A stretch of DNA of 37,460 nucleotides, taken from the NCBI RefSeq assembly GCF_014648095.1, contig NZ_BMQL01000047.1, forward strand, positions 1 through 37,460, in the 5' to 3' direction. Position 1 is the first letter of the stretch. Each line of letters opens with the position of its first letter. The notes beneath the pieces are model-generated. The model did not search any database and was not told the DNA's origin. It was given only the letters and a program-made list of their open reading frames with translations. The translations under genes and the position numbers were made by a program. Source of the stretch: Deinococcus ruber. GTDB lineage: Bacteria; Deinococcota; Deinococci; Deinococcales; Deinococcaceae. Positions 9,605-17,136 of the stretch are shown here, one piece after another.

Positions 9605-10272
9605 GCCCGCAGGCGGTAGCCCACGCCGCGCACCGTTTCGAGCTGCTGCCCACAGTCGCCCAACTTGCGGCGCAGGTTTTTCACGTGGGCGTCTACCGCC
9701 CGCTCGTCGGTGCCGCGCTCCAGGCCGCCCAGCGCCGCCAGCAGTTCGGTGCGGCTGCGAACATGGCCTTCCTCGCGGGCCAGGGCGGCCAGCAGGCGCA
9801 GTTCGGCGGCGGTCAGGTCGAGCAGCTCTCCCTTGCAGCGGGCCTCGAAGGCCGCCAGATCGAGGCTCAGATCGCCCACCGTCAGCACGCCCTGTACCGT
9901 GGCGCTGCCCTGAGCGCGGCGCAACACCGCCCGCACCCGCGCCACCACCTCACGCGGGCTGTACGGCTTGACCACGTAGTCGTCGGCCCCGATGCCCAGG
10001 CCCACCAGTCGGTCGACCTCTTCATCTCGGGCAGTCAGCATGATGATCGGTAACTCCGACTCGGCCCGCACCCGCCGCGCCACCTCCAGACCGTCCATGC
10101 CCGGCAGCATCAGGTCGAGCAGAATCAGCGCCGGACGCGCCGCTCGCCACAGTTCCAGCGCACGGGTTCCGCTGGCGGCGCGTTCGGTGTGATAGCCCTC
10201 GCGCCGCAGGTACTGTTCCAGAATATCGGCCAGGCGGGCTTCGTCTTCGACGATCAGGATGGTGACGGACAT
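9601..10272 (-). CDS. OmpR/PhoB-family response regulator
   Basis: The 223-residue protein has a receiver domain (about 1-118) with E9/D10 acidic pocket residues, phospho-acceptor D53 (ILLDLMLPGMDG), T80 and K102 (VVKPY). A winged-helix DNA-binding domain (about 128-222) ends in ETVRGVGYRLRA, typical of the OmpR family. It acts in the cytoplasm as the partner of the kinase encoded downstream (4-base overlap). The target genes are not visible; the adjacent SHOCT-domain gene is a candidate. A TAGACT box (10282-10287) 9 bases before the ATG suggests a nearly leaderless mRNA. Confidence 0.96.
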   Translation of the reverse strand: MSVTILIVEDEARLADILEQYLRREGYHTERAASGTRALELWRAARPALILLDLMLPGMDGLEVARRVRAESELPIIMLTARDEEVDRLVGLGIGADDYVVKPYSPREVVARVRAVLRRAQGSATVQGVLTVGDLSLDLAAFEARCKGELLDLTAAELRLLAALAREEGHVRSRTELLAALGGLERGTDERAVDAHVKNLRRKLGDCGQQLETVRGVGYRLRA

Positions 10273-10281
10273 GATGGCTGA

Positions 10282-10287
10282 AGTCTA
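10282..10287 (-). promoter_or_regulatory. -10 box (TAGACT) of the two-component operon
   Basis: TAGACT on the minus strand lies 9 bases before the ATG of the response regulator. The predicted leader is only a few bases and holds no ribosome binding site. Confidence 0.45.
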
Positions 10288-10343
10288 AGCGTCAGAAAGG
10301 GGGAGGGAGCAGCACCGGGCCGCTCTGAGCCAGTTCCGTCCGC

Positions 10344-10811
10344 TCAGGCTTCGTTCTCCCGGCTCAGGTTGCGCTGCAATTCGGCGTACTGGTCGGCGTC
10401 GATCTCGCCGCGTGCATAGCGTTCGCGGGCAATATCGAGCGCCTTGTCGCCCAGCAGCTTGTCTGCGAATCCGCCGCCGAAGAAGCGCTCGCGGCCCTGC
10501 TGCCAGTTCTGCCGCCAGTTGTCCTGAGGAGTGCTGTTCTGTTGCCCCTGGGCGGTCTGGGTATAGGTCTGGGCCTGAGAGGCTGCGCCCGGCGTGGCAG
10601 CAGCAGGCATGTTCTGGCCCCAGAACCGCTGACGCCTGCGCTGCTGGTGGCGTTTGCCGCGCCAGAACAGGAACCCGCCGAGCAGCAGCAGCGGCAACAG
10701 CAGGCCGGGGCCGTGGTGCTGGTAGCCGGGCGCGTAGCCGTAGGGGGCGGGCGCGGCGTAGCCCTGGGTGCTGTAGGTCTGGGCGGGCGGGTTGTTGATG
10801 ATCACGTCCAT
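10344..10811 (-). CDS. Membrane-anchored SHOCT-domain protein
   Basis: The 155-residue product begins with a Pro/Tyr/Gly-rich segment, has one membrane helix at about residues 35-50 (PGLLLPLLLLGGFLFW) followed by a strongly basic patch, then a Gln-rich linker. It ends with a SHOCT motif (short C-terminal helix), DIARERYARGEIDADQYAEL. SHOCT domains are thought to mediate oligomerisation, but the protein has no known activity. AGGAG lies 8 bases before the ATG at 10811. Longer frames starting upstream are not supported. It lies 71 bases upstream of the two-component genes on the same strand. Confidence 0.85.
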   Translation of the reverse strand: MDVIINNPPAQTYSTQGYAAPAPYGYAPGYQHHGPGLLLPLLLLGGFLFWRGKRHQQRRRQRFWGQNMPAAATPGAASQAQTYTQTAQGQQNSTPQDNWRQNWQQGRERFFGGGFADKLLGDKALDIARERYARGEIDADQYAELQRNLSRENEA

Positions 10812-10979
10812 GTTCGTTTCTCCTGTGCAGAGCGCCTGTGAAGTGGGAAGGGGCGTCTCTGCGACTGACCAGAAGGTAGCCCCGGCTGCATGAACGGCGG
10901 CGGGAGCGTGTGTGAATGCCGTGTGAACGACGCTGCCCACTGCACAGACAGCCCGCCTGTGTGCGTGCGCCGCTTCTGG

Positions 10980-10985
10980 TAACAT
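10980..10985 (+). promoter_or_regulatory. Possible extended -10 of the purA promoter
   Basis: TGGTAACAT gives a TGN-extended -10 (TAACAT) about 100 bases before purA. The predicted start of transcription falls right at the terminator-like hairpin at 10991-11016. No clear -35 is seen. Confidence 0.3.
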
Positions 10986-10990
10986 CGGGT

Positions 10991-11016
10991 ACGGTGCCGC
11001 GCACCGTGTTTTTTTT
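10991..11016 (+). terminator. Terminator-like hairpin with T8 in the region before purA
   Basis: ACGGTGC (10991-10997) pairs perfectly with GCACCGT (11001-11007) across a 3-base loop and is followed by G and eight T. It faces the + strand, yet the nearest + strand gene upstream is M48 at 8256. A second perfect hairpin, CCTGAG-CCG-CTCAGG, follows at 11021-11035. It could end an unseen short RNA or attenuate purA. Confidence 0.7.
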
Positions 11017-11087
11017 GCCGCCTGAGCCGCTCAGGTTCGGCTGGACGAAGGAAGCAGAGATTGTGTGCGCGGCTTCAGGAGCATTCA

Positions 11088-12305
11088 ATGCCTGGAATTG
11101 CAATTATCGGCGCACAGTGGGGAGACGAGGGCAAGGGCAAGATCACAGATTTTCTGGCCCCCAGAGCGCAGTTTGTGGCCCGCTATCAGGGTGGAGCCAA
11201 TGCCGGGCATACCGTGACCGCCAAGGGGCAGACCTTCAAGCTGAATCTGTTGCCCAGCGGCGTGCTGCACCCCGGCACCGTCAGCATCCTGGGTGACGGC
11301 ATGGTGATCGATCCCATGAAATTCATGGAGGAGCGGGCCAATCTGCACGCTGCGGGCCTGGAACCCGATCTGCGGATTTCCGACCGCGCCCATCTGGTGC
11401 TGCCCCATCACAAATATGTCGATGGCAAAAAAGATTTCGTGGGCACCACCGGGCGCGGCATCGGCCCGGCCTACGCCGACAGAGCGCGGCGGGTGGGCAT
11501 CCGCTTCGGTGATCTGCTCGATGAAGCCGTGCTGGCCGAGCGTGTCGAGCGGCTGCTGGAAGCCAAGCCCAACAGCACCCGTGAGGCGGGCTGGGTCGAT
11601 ACGGCGGCAGCGCTGAAAGACCTGGCACCTATCCGCGAGCAGCTCTCGCCCTTCATCTTCGATACCGGCTCGCAGCTTCGCCAGGCCATCAAAGACGGGC
11701 ATAACGTGCTGTTCGAGGGCGCACAGGCCACCCTCCTCGACCTGAACTACGGCACCTACCCCTTCGTCACCAGCAGCCATCCCACCGTCGGCGGCATCAT
11801 CGTGGGCACGGGCGTCAGTCACAAGGCGCTGAACAAGGTGTACGGCGTTGCCAAAGCCTTCAATACCCGCGTCGGACACGGCCCCTTCGTCACCGAGGTC
11901 TTCGGTGAGATGGAACTGCGGCTGCGCGGCGACGGTTCGCAGCCCTGGGATGAATACGGCACCACCACCGGGCGGGCGCGTCGCGTCGGCTGGCTCGACC
12001 TCGAACTGCTGCGCTACGCCGTGGACGTGAACGGCCTCGATGGACTGGTCATCAACAAGATGGACGTGCTGGCGGGCCTGGACAGCATTCCAGTGTGTAC
12101 CGGCTACGACGCGGCGGGCGGCCCCGTTTACCGCCAGATGAAAGGCTGGGCCACCACCGACGGCGCGACCAGCCGCGAAACGCTGCCGAAAGAGGCGCAG
12201 GCATACCTCGACCTGATCGAAGAAACCGTCAACTGCCCGGTTGTCATCTTCTCGTGTGGCCCAGCCCGCGAACAGACCTACGGCGCGGTGGACTGGAGCG
12301 TTTAA
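11088..12305 (+). CDS. purA: Adenylosuccinate synthetase
   Basis: PurA joins aspartate to IMP using GTP, the first step from IMP to AMP. The 405-residue protein is somewhat shorter than E. coli PurA (432). The N-terminal GDEGKGK motif is at residues 12-18 with the catalytic D13, and H41 lies in GANAGHTV. The TTTGRARRVGWLDL segment and the C-terminal region are intact. An in-frame start at 11061 is possible, but the ATG at 11088 has CAGGAG placed 6 bases upstream and gives the standard MPGIAIIGAQWGDEGKGK start. It precedes folE by 106 bases; the two may be separate units. Confidence 0.97.
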   Translation: MPGIAIIGAQWGDEGKGKITDFLAPRAQFVARYQGGANAGHTVTAKGQTFKLNLLPSGVLHPGTVSILGDGMVIDPMKFMEERANLHAAGLEPDLRISDRAHLVLPHHKYVDGKKDFVGTTGRGIGPAYADRARRVGIRFGDLLDEAVLAERVERLLEAKPNSTREAGWVDTAAALKDLAPIREQLSPFIFDTGSQLRQAIKDGHNVLFEGAQATLLDLNYGTYPFVTSSHPTVGGIIVGTGVSHKALNKVYGVAKAFNTRVGHGPFVTEVFGEMELRLRGDGSQPWDEYGTTTGRARRVGWLDLELLRYAVDVNGLDGLVINKMDVLAGLDSIPVCTGYDAAGGPVYRQMKGWATTDGATSRETLPKEAQAYLDLIEETVNCPVVIFSCGPAREQTYGAVDWSV

Positions 12306-12411
12306 GGTGCTTTGACACGTCGGCTGGCGCACGAAGTCGGCTGATCTGGCACAAGCATGACAGTTAAAGGCCGGGCGGCTCTCTAGACTTCCTCATCTTA
12401 GGAGGTCTGCT

Positions 12412-13065
12412 ATGACCGCTTCACTCGATTCTGTATCAGAAAAGGCAGGCAGCATGCCCATCCCCAAAACCAACGAAGCTGTAAACCCGCAGGCAGACGG
12501 CAGCGGTATTGCCGAACTGACCCACGACTGGCTGCACCACATCGGAGAAGACCCGGAGCGCGAGGGGCTGCTCAAGACGCCCCAGCGCGTCGAGAAAGCC
12601 TGGCGCTTCCTGACGGGCGGCTACCGTCAGACGCTCGAAGAAGTGGCCGGAGACGCGGTATTTGCCGCCGAGGGCAGCGAAATGGTGATCGTCAAAGACA
12701 TCGAGTTCTATTCGATGTGCGAACACCACATGCTGCCGTTCTTTGGCCGCGCCCACGTGGGCTACATTCCCAGTGGCAAAATTCTGGGGCTGTCCAAGTT
12801 CGCCCGCATCACCGATCTGTATGCCCGCCGCCTTCAGGTGCAGGAACGCCTGACCACCCAGATTGCCGAGGCGGTGCAGGAACTGCTCGACCCGAAAGGC
12901 GTGGCGGTCGTGCTGGAGGGCGTACACCTGTGCATGGCGATGCGCGGCGTGGAAAAGCAGAATTCCAGCACCAGCACCAGTGCCATGCGCGGCCTCTTCA
13001 AGAGCGACCCACGCACCCGCGCCGAATTCATGAGCGCGGTGCAGGGCAGCTTCAAGGGGCGATAA
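12412..13065 (+). CDS. folE: GTP cyclohydrolase I
   Basis: FolE converts GTP to dihydroneopterin triphosphate, the entry step to folate and related pterins. The 217-residue protein carries the zinc ligands C103 and H106 in [11 protein letters not shown] and C174 in HLCMAMRG, matching C110, H113 and C181 of the E. coli enzyme. The C-terminal STSAMRGLF segment is also typical. The first 40 residues are a variable extension. TAGGAGG lies 6-7 bases before the ATG. A TAGACT at 12384-12389 could be the -10 but no -35 is evident. Confidence 0.97.
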   Translation: MTASLDSVSEKAGSMPIPKTNEAVNPQADGSGIAELTHDWLHHIGEDPEREGLLKTPQRVEKAWRFLTGGYRQTLEEVAGDAVFAAEGSEMVIVKDIEFYSMCEHHMLPFFGRAHVGYIPSGKILGLSKFARITDLYARRLQVQERLTTQIAEAVQELLDPKGVAVVLEGVHLCMAMRGVEKQNSSTSTSAMRGLFKSDPRTRAEFMSAVQGSFKGR

Positions 13066-13108
13066 GACAGACGGAGTAGGAACTAAGAACACAGGAAACA
13101 GGAACACA

Positions 13109-13148
13109 GAAGAGAGGAAGCGTCGGTGGGTTGGCGCTTCCTCTCTTT
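13109..13148. terminator. Shared hairpin between the convergent folE and Nudix genes
   Basis: A perfect 12-bp stem, AGAGAGGAAGCG (13111-13122) with CGCTTCCTCTCT (13135-13146), plus one or two flanking pairs, encloses a 12-base loop. T tracts on both sides are short, so it probably works for both strands with modest strength. Confidence 0.7.
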
Positions 13149-13195
13149 GCAGTCGGTTGGCCTGTGTGCGCGGTGCTCTGCTTGCACACCCTGCT

Positions 13196-13744
13196 CTAAC
13201 TTCTGTCTTCCATCTCCAGCACGTCGCGCAGCACCCGCGCCGTCATGCCCCAGATGTCGTGCCCGTGCCACAGGTAATGCCAGACCGTAATCGGCTGCCC
13301 CAACGGTGAAATCCGTTCCTCGCTTCGTGGCCGGATGGCCCGCAGTTCCGACAGCCGGGGCAGCAGAATCTCGGCCACCTCCGGCGTCGGCGTCAGCGAC
13401 AGCTCGGCGGGAAGACGCGCCAGCACGGGCGTGACGTGAAATTTCATCGGCGTGAACACGTCGTCGAGCAGACCCAACACCTGCACGCCCGCCGGATGCA
13501 GCCCGACCTCCTCGTGGGCTTCCCGCACGGCGGCCTGCACAGCGGTTTCGCCGCTTTCCAGACTGCCGCCGGGAAAGCTGATCTGGCCCTGGTGGGTCGG
13601 CAGATTGCTGGCCCGCACCGTCAGCAGGATGCGCGGATCGTCTTCCAGCGTCAGGCCCACCAGCACCGCCGCCTGCCGGAATTCGGGCAGATGCAGCGCC
13701 TGCCGCTCACGCCCCGCCAGCCAGCGCTCGAAGTGGTCGCTCAC
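13196..13744 (-). CDS. Nudix coenzyme A pyrophosphatase
   Basis: The 182-residue protein belongs to the CoA pyrophosphatase group, which splits CoA into 3',5'-ADP and 4'-phosphopantetheine. It has the CoA-specific segment [20 protein letters not shown] immediately before and into the Nudix box, then [20 protein letters not shown] with the metal-binding glutamates. It resembles the D. radiodurans CoA pyrophosphatase whose structure is known. The start is a GTG at 13744 that overlaps the mazG stop (GTGA), indicating coupled translation. Pairing with MazG suggests a nucleotide and cofactor clean-up unit. Confidence 0.93.
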   Translation of the reverse strand: MSDHFERWLAGRERQALHLPEFRQAAVLVGLTLEDDPRILLTVRASNLPTHQGQISFPGGSLESGETAVQAAVREAHEEVGLHPAGVQVLGLLDDVFTPMKFHVTPVLARLPAELSLTPTPEVAEILLPRLSELRAIRPRSEERISPLGQPITVWHYLWHGHDIWGMTARVLRDVLEMEDRS

Positions 13745-14385
13745 ACGTTCTCCGTGCTGTCTGGCGTCACGCTCAGGGCGTTCAGCGTTCGCCCGGTGTG
13801 GGCACGCAGCGCCAGTTCCGGATCGATACCCAGGCTCCGTGCCCAGCCGACTGCCGCTGCCAGCACCTCGGCCACGCCGTGTTCGTCGGGGGTGGCCCGC
13901 AGGATCGTCTGTTCCAGATCGGCCCGCTCCTGTGCGGGGGAGTCAGCGATCTTCTGTGCCTGCATTTCGCGTGCCAGTGCGCCCAGCGCTGCCGGAACAC
14001 GCTCGGCGGCGCTGCGGGGTTTGCCGCCCCGCTCCTGCGCCTTGATCGCCTGCCAGTTCTGCACCACTTCCTCGCTGCCGCTCACCACCACGTCACCAAA
14101 AATATGCGGGTGTCGCCGGATCAGCTTCTGCACGATGCTCTGTTCCACCTGTGCGTAGTCGAAGGTTCCTGCTTCCTCGGCAATCACGCTATGAAACGCG
14201 ACCTGAAGCAGCACGTCGCCCAGTTCGCCGGGCAACTCGTCCCAGTCTTCCTCAGAAATCGCGTCCACTGTTTCAGCTGCTTCTTCCAATAGGTAGGGGC
14301 GCAGGCTCGCGTGCGTCTGTTCCTGATCCCAGGGACAGCCGTCCGGAGCACGCAGGCGGCGCAGAACGTCCAGCAGATGATTCAT
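13741..14385 (-). CDS. mazG: MazG nucleoside triphosphate pyrophosphohydrolase
   Basis: MazG hydrolyses (d)NTPs to monophosphates and is linked to removal of damaged nucleotides and, in E. coli, to ppGpp levels. The 214-residue protein starts [20 protein letters not shown], followed by the metal-binding [10 protein letters not shown] and [12 protein letters not shown] motifs. The N-terminal MazG domain is intact. The C-terminal domain is shorter and diverged relative to the two-domain E. coli protein (263 residues). The ATG has no ribosome binding site but a TAGCAT box 6 bases upstream, so the mRNA is probably leaderless. The downstream Nudix gene overlaps by 4 bases. Confidence 0.94.
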   Translation of the reverse strand: MNHLLDVLRRLRAPDGCPWDQEQTHASLRPYLLEEAAETVDAISEEDWDELPGELGDVLLQVAFHSVIAEEAGTFDYAQVEQSIVQKLIRRHPHIFGDVVVSGSEEVVQNWQAIKAQERGGKPRSAAERVPAALGALAREMQAQKIADSPAQERADLEQTILRATPDEHGVAEVLAAAVGWARSLGIDPELALRAHTGRTLNALSVTPDSTENV

Positions 14386-14391
14386 ACCGTC

Positions 14392-14397
14392 ATGCTA
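14392..14397 (-). promoter_or_regulatory. Leaderless -10 box (TAGCAT) of mazG
   Basis: TAGCAT on the minus strand lies exactly 6 bases before the mazG ATG at 14385. Confidence 0.6.
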
Positions 14398-14506
14398 GCG
14401 CTGCTGGCAGGCCCTCAGGCCGAAGATGACTGGCGGCTGAGCGCCCCTGCCTGCTCCCTCACGTGCAGCCCACGCGCCGTCAGCTTGGGTGTGTTGCACT
14501 GTGCGT

Positions 14507-15007
14507 ATGAAGACGCCTTTTCCCCGCCTCCTGACGCTGGCCGCCCTGCTGACGCTGGGCATGTCTGGAGCGACCACCCCCCCCGCCCAGACCACGCCGC
14601 CCGCTCAGAGTGCCGCTGCCGCCCCCTGGACGCAGGCCACCTTGCAGGCCGCGACCTACGTGGTGATTCCTGCCACGCTGGAGGGAAACACCGCGCTGCT
14701 GAGCGCCGACCAGCAGAAGATTCTTCTGGACGCCATGCAGCGCGACAGCCAGAATGCCCTGCACCGCAAATACCCCGCCGCGAACTTTGCCAGCGATCCC
14801 AACCAGCCCGGTGTGATCGTGGTGCATCCGGTGTGGGTGGTGCCCGGTTCCCTGCTGCCCTGGAATAGCTTTCAGGCCCGCCTGGAACTGAATCAGAGCG
14901 GCAGCCGGGCCGTGGTCAACGACAGTTTCGGACTGCTGGAGGTCTGGCAGCATCAGGCCGACGCCGCCAATTACGTGTTTGACCGGGTCGTCAAGAAACT
15001 GCCCTGA
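14507..15007 (+). CDS. Secreted protein of unknown function
   Basis: The 166-residue product starts MKTPFPRLLTLAALLTLGMS, a clear Sec signal peptide, with likely cleavage after residue 24 or so. A Thr/Pro/Ala-rich linker follows, then a folded domain of about 125 residues with ATYVVIPATLEGN and VIVVHPVWVVPGS. No family is recognised. The ATG at 14507 is chosen because it opens the signal peptide; an in-frame GTG at 14489 would place extra residues before it. A TGCACT hexamer 6 bases upstream may be a weak leaderless -10. It should act in the cell envelope. Confidence 0.75.
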   Translation: MKTPFPRLLTLAALLTLGMSGATTPPAQTTPPAQSAAAAPWTQATLQAATYVVIPATLEGNTALLSADQQKILLDAMQRDSQNALHRKYPAANFASDPNQPGVIVVHPVWVVPGSLLPWNSFQARLELNQSGSRAVVNDSFGLLEVWQHQADAANYVFDRVVKKLP

Positions 15008-15079
15008 ATCCCGAACGCGCTGTTCTTTACCTGCTCTTCAGAGTGTCGCCGCACGCCTTCTGCTGCCTGGAAGGCGTGT

Positions 15080-15085
15080 TAGCTT
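15080..15085 (+). promoter_or_regulatory. Leaderless -10 box (TAGCTT) of the SDR gene
   Basis: TAGCTT ends 6 bases before the ATG at 15092; no ribosome binding site is present. Confidence 0.5.
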
Positions 15086-15091
15086 GCCGCC

Positions 15092-15835
15092 ATGACAGCC
15101 AATTCATCACCGTCTTCCGCAGATAGTCCACATGCTTCCGAAGGCAAGAGCGCCTTTATCACGGGTGGCAGCAAGGGGATCGGGTACGCCACTGCCCAGG
15201 CGCTCACAGGGGCGGGCTACCGCGTCACCATCACCAGTCGCAACGAGAATGAGGTGCAGGCGGCTGCCGCCGAGCTGGGGCACGAAACACGCGGGGCCGT
15301 GTGTGACGTGCGCGATTTCACGGCGCTTCAGGCGGCGGTTGACGCCCACGTTCAGGCGTTCGGCGGGCTGGACGTTCTGATCGTGAATGCTGGAGCGGGC
15401 GCGTTTGCCCCGGTGCAGGACATGACGCCCGAGCAGTGGAATACCATTCTCGACACCAATCTGACCGGAGCGTTCTACACCGTCAAGGCGGCCATTCCCG
15501 CGCTGGCGCGTGCTCGCGGCTACATCATGCTGGTCAGCAGTCTGGCGGGCAAGAACCCGTTCGCGGGCGGCAGCGCCTACAACGCCAGCAAATTCGGCAT
15601 GAACGGGTTTGCCGAGAGCATCATGCTCGATCTGCGCCCGCTGGGCATCAAGGTGTCGCAGCTGATGCCCGGCAGCGTGGCAACCGGGTTCGGCGGCCAT
15701 ACCCCCACCGACGCCGACGCCTGGAAGATTCAGCCGGAAGACCTGGCCCAGATCGTGCTCGACCTGCTCGCCATGAACCCGCGCACCCTGCCCAGCCGCG
15801 TGGAAATCCGCCCCGCCCAGCCACCCAGGAGGTAG
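15092..15835 (+). CDS. Short-chain dehydrogenase/reductase
   Basis: The 247-residue protein is a classical SDR. The cofactor motif TGGSKGIG is at residues 25-32, followed by NAG in LIVNAGAG, the catalytic serine in MLVSSLAG and the YNASK catalytic pair. A basic residue after the second strand (TSRNENE) suggests NADPH. It is close to the FabG/3-oxoacyl-ACP reductase group, but the substrate cannot be told. The first 18 residues (Ser-rich) are an extension before the Rossmann fold. The gene appears to have its own leaderless promoter. Confidence 0.9.
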   Translation: MTANSSPSSADSPHASEGKSAFITGGSKGIGYATAQALTGAGYRVTITSRNENEVQAAAAELGHETRGAVCDVRDFTALQAAVDAHVQAFGGLDVLIVNAGAGAFAPVQDMTPEQWNTILDTNLTGAFYTVKAAIPALARARGYIMLVSSLAGKNPFAGGSAYNASKFGMNGFAESIMLDLRPLGIKVSQLMPGSVATGFGGHTPTDADAWKIQPEDLAQIVLDLLAMNPRTLPSRVEIRPAQPPRR

Positions 15836-15939
15836 GCCCGCACCCTCACATCTTCGGCGGAAAGTTCTGTGACCCGCTAGGATGAAAAAGCTTACATTCA
15901 GCCGTTCACACGCAACGGGAAAACCTCAGGAGGAATTCT

Positions 15940-16695
15940 ATGTCTCTATTCGATATGCTCGGCGGTATGCTGTCTCCTCAGGCTCTCAATTCGGCTACTC
16001 AGTCGGTATCGGCACAGGTCGGCACCACTCCCGAACAGACGGAGCACGCGATAGAAGCCGCCGTTCCGCTGATTCTGAGCGGTCTGACGCGCAACGCCCA
16101 GACGCCTGAGGGTGAGGCAGCCCTCGGCAACGCCCTGGCCCAGCACGACGGCAGCGCCCTCGACAATCTGGGTATGGGTCAGCTTCCCAGCACCCAGGAC
16201 GGGCAGAATATTCTGGGTCACGTCTTCGGCAATCAGACGCCCGCCGCTGCCAACGCAGTGGCGCAGCGCAGCGGCATCGACCCGCAGATGGCGATGCAGA
16301 TTCTGAGCATCGTCGCGCCGCTGGTGCTGGGCATGCTGGGCCGCAGTCAGGCTGGCGCAGGTGGCGGCGCTCTGGGTGGTGGACTCGGCAGCATTCTCGG
16401 CAGTGTGCTGGGCGGCGGCGCGTCTCAGTCGGGTGGGCTGGGGAGCATTCTGGGCGGTCTGCTGGGTGGTGGTCAGGCTCAGGGAAATGCACAGGCACAA
16501 GCACAGTCGGGCGGGCTGGGCAGCATCCTGGGTGGGTTGCTGGGCGGCGGCGCTCAGCAGCAGACTCAGGCACAGCCACAGGCTCAGTCGGGTGGCCTGG
16601 GCAACATCATGGGCACGCTGAACAACGTGCTGGACAGCAACGGCAATGGCAACGCCCTCGATGATCTGGTGGGCATGCTGGGCGGCAAGCGCTGA
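15940..16695 (+). CDS. DUF937 (YidB-like) protein with Gly-rich repeats
   Basis: The 251-residue protein starts MSLFDMLGGMLSPQALNSAT and has a DUF937 domain over about residues 1-135, including helices with VPLILSGLTRNAQTPEG and SIVAPLVLGMLGR. The C-terminal half consists of imperfect repeats of GGLGSILGGLLGGG separated by Gln/Ala-rich spacers, four copies between about residues 145 and 225. DUF937 function is unknown. AGGAGG lies 6-7 bases before the ATG, an unusually strong site in this window, suggesting high expression. It is preceded by a 104-base gap and stands alone. Confidence 0.88.
   Translation: MSLFDMLGGMLSPQALNSATQSVSAQVGTTPEQTEHAIEAAVPLILSGLTRNAQTPEGEAALGNALAQHDGSALDNLGMGQLPSTQDGQNILGHVFGNQTPAAANAVAQRSGIDPQMAMQILSIVAPLVLGMLGRSQAGAGGGALGGGLGSILGSVLGGGASQSGGLGSILGGLLGGGQAQGNAQAQAQSGGLGSILGGLLGGGAQQQTQAQPQAQSGGLGNIMGTLNNVLDSNGNGNALDDLVGMLGGKR
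16376..16610 (+). repeat. Tandem Gly-rich coding repeats
   Basis: Four related units encoding GGLGSILG-GLLGGG-like peptides, spaced by CAG-rich linkers, lie inside the DUF937 gene. The nucleotide sequence is also repetitive (for example GGGCTGGG-AGCATTCTGG), so unit number may vary between strains. Confidence 0.75.
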
Positions 16696-16839
16696 GTTCG
16701 GCCCGGCAGGAAGGGGGAGTCGTTCGCCGCGCCCGCTTCCCTGTCTGTTCAGAACACGCGTCTAAGGTCAAGATATTGCCCCCGTTTGTTCAAGTTACCG
16801 TCAGTTCCGTTGCACTGCTCTCACTCGGGGAGGCGTACA

Positions 16840-16953
16840 GTGAATGACGTGAAGAAGGGTCTGAAAGAATTTTTCGACTGGCTCAGGGAAAGCCTGCGCG
16901 GTCAAGCTCAGCCGCAGCCGGTTCCTGTGCCAGTGCGCGTGCGCCAGCGCTGA
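16840..16953 (+). CDS. Small basic amphipathic protein, 37 residues
   Basis: A GTG at 16840 preceded by GGGGAGG (16827-16833, 6-base spacing) opens a 37-codon frame ending in TGA at 16951-16953. The peptide has an amphipathic first half (NDVKKGLKEFFDWLRESLRG) and a Pro/Val/Arg-rich tail ending in VRVRQR, net charge positive. It is followed 30 bases later by a good terminator. Ribosome binding site, frame and terminator together make a real gene likely. A second in-frame GTG at 16849 is an alternative start. No family is known to me. Confidence 0.6.
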   Translation: MNDVKKGLKEFFDWLRESLRGQAQPQPVPVPVRVRQR

Positions 16954-16983
16954 TCCACTCTGCTGCTCTCGTCCTCAGCCTCA

Positions 16984-17013
16984 GGGCGCGTCCGTAAGGG
17001 CGCTTTTTTTTTG
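16984..17013 (+). terminator. Intrinsic terminator after the 37-codon gene
   Basis: GCGC-GT-CC with GG-GCGC forms a GC-rich stem with a small bulge and a GTAA loop, followed by nine T. It isolates the small gene from rel. Confidence 0.82.
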
Positions 17014-17124
17014 CCATTTTTCGGCAGTGGCACGCATCGTCAGAGCGGCTGATCCCCCCCAATATTCTGCCCCCACGGACGCTGCCCGGCGCAAAAGATT
17101 CCTGTGGCAGGCCGGGATTTCCTG

Positions 17125-17130
17125 TATTCT
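17125..17130 (+). promoter_or_regulatory. Leaderless -10 box (TATTCT) of rel
   Basis: TATTCT ends 6 bases before the ATG at 17137. This spacing decides the start over an in-frame upstream start at 17104. Confidence 0.62.
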
Positions 17131-17136
17131 CCTGTG

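Noticed and set aside
16376..16610. CRISPR-like array
   Set aside because: The repeats are in-frame coding repeats of a DUF937 protein with variable unit sequence and no uniform spacers.
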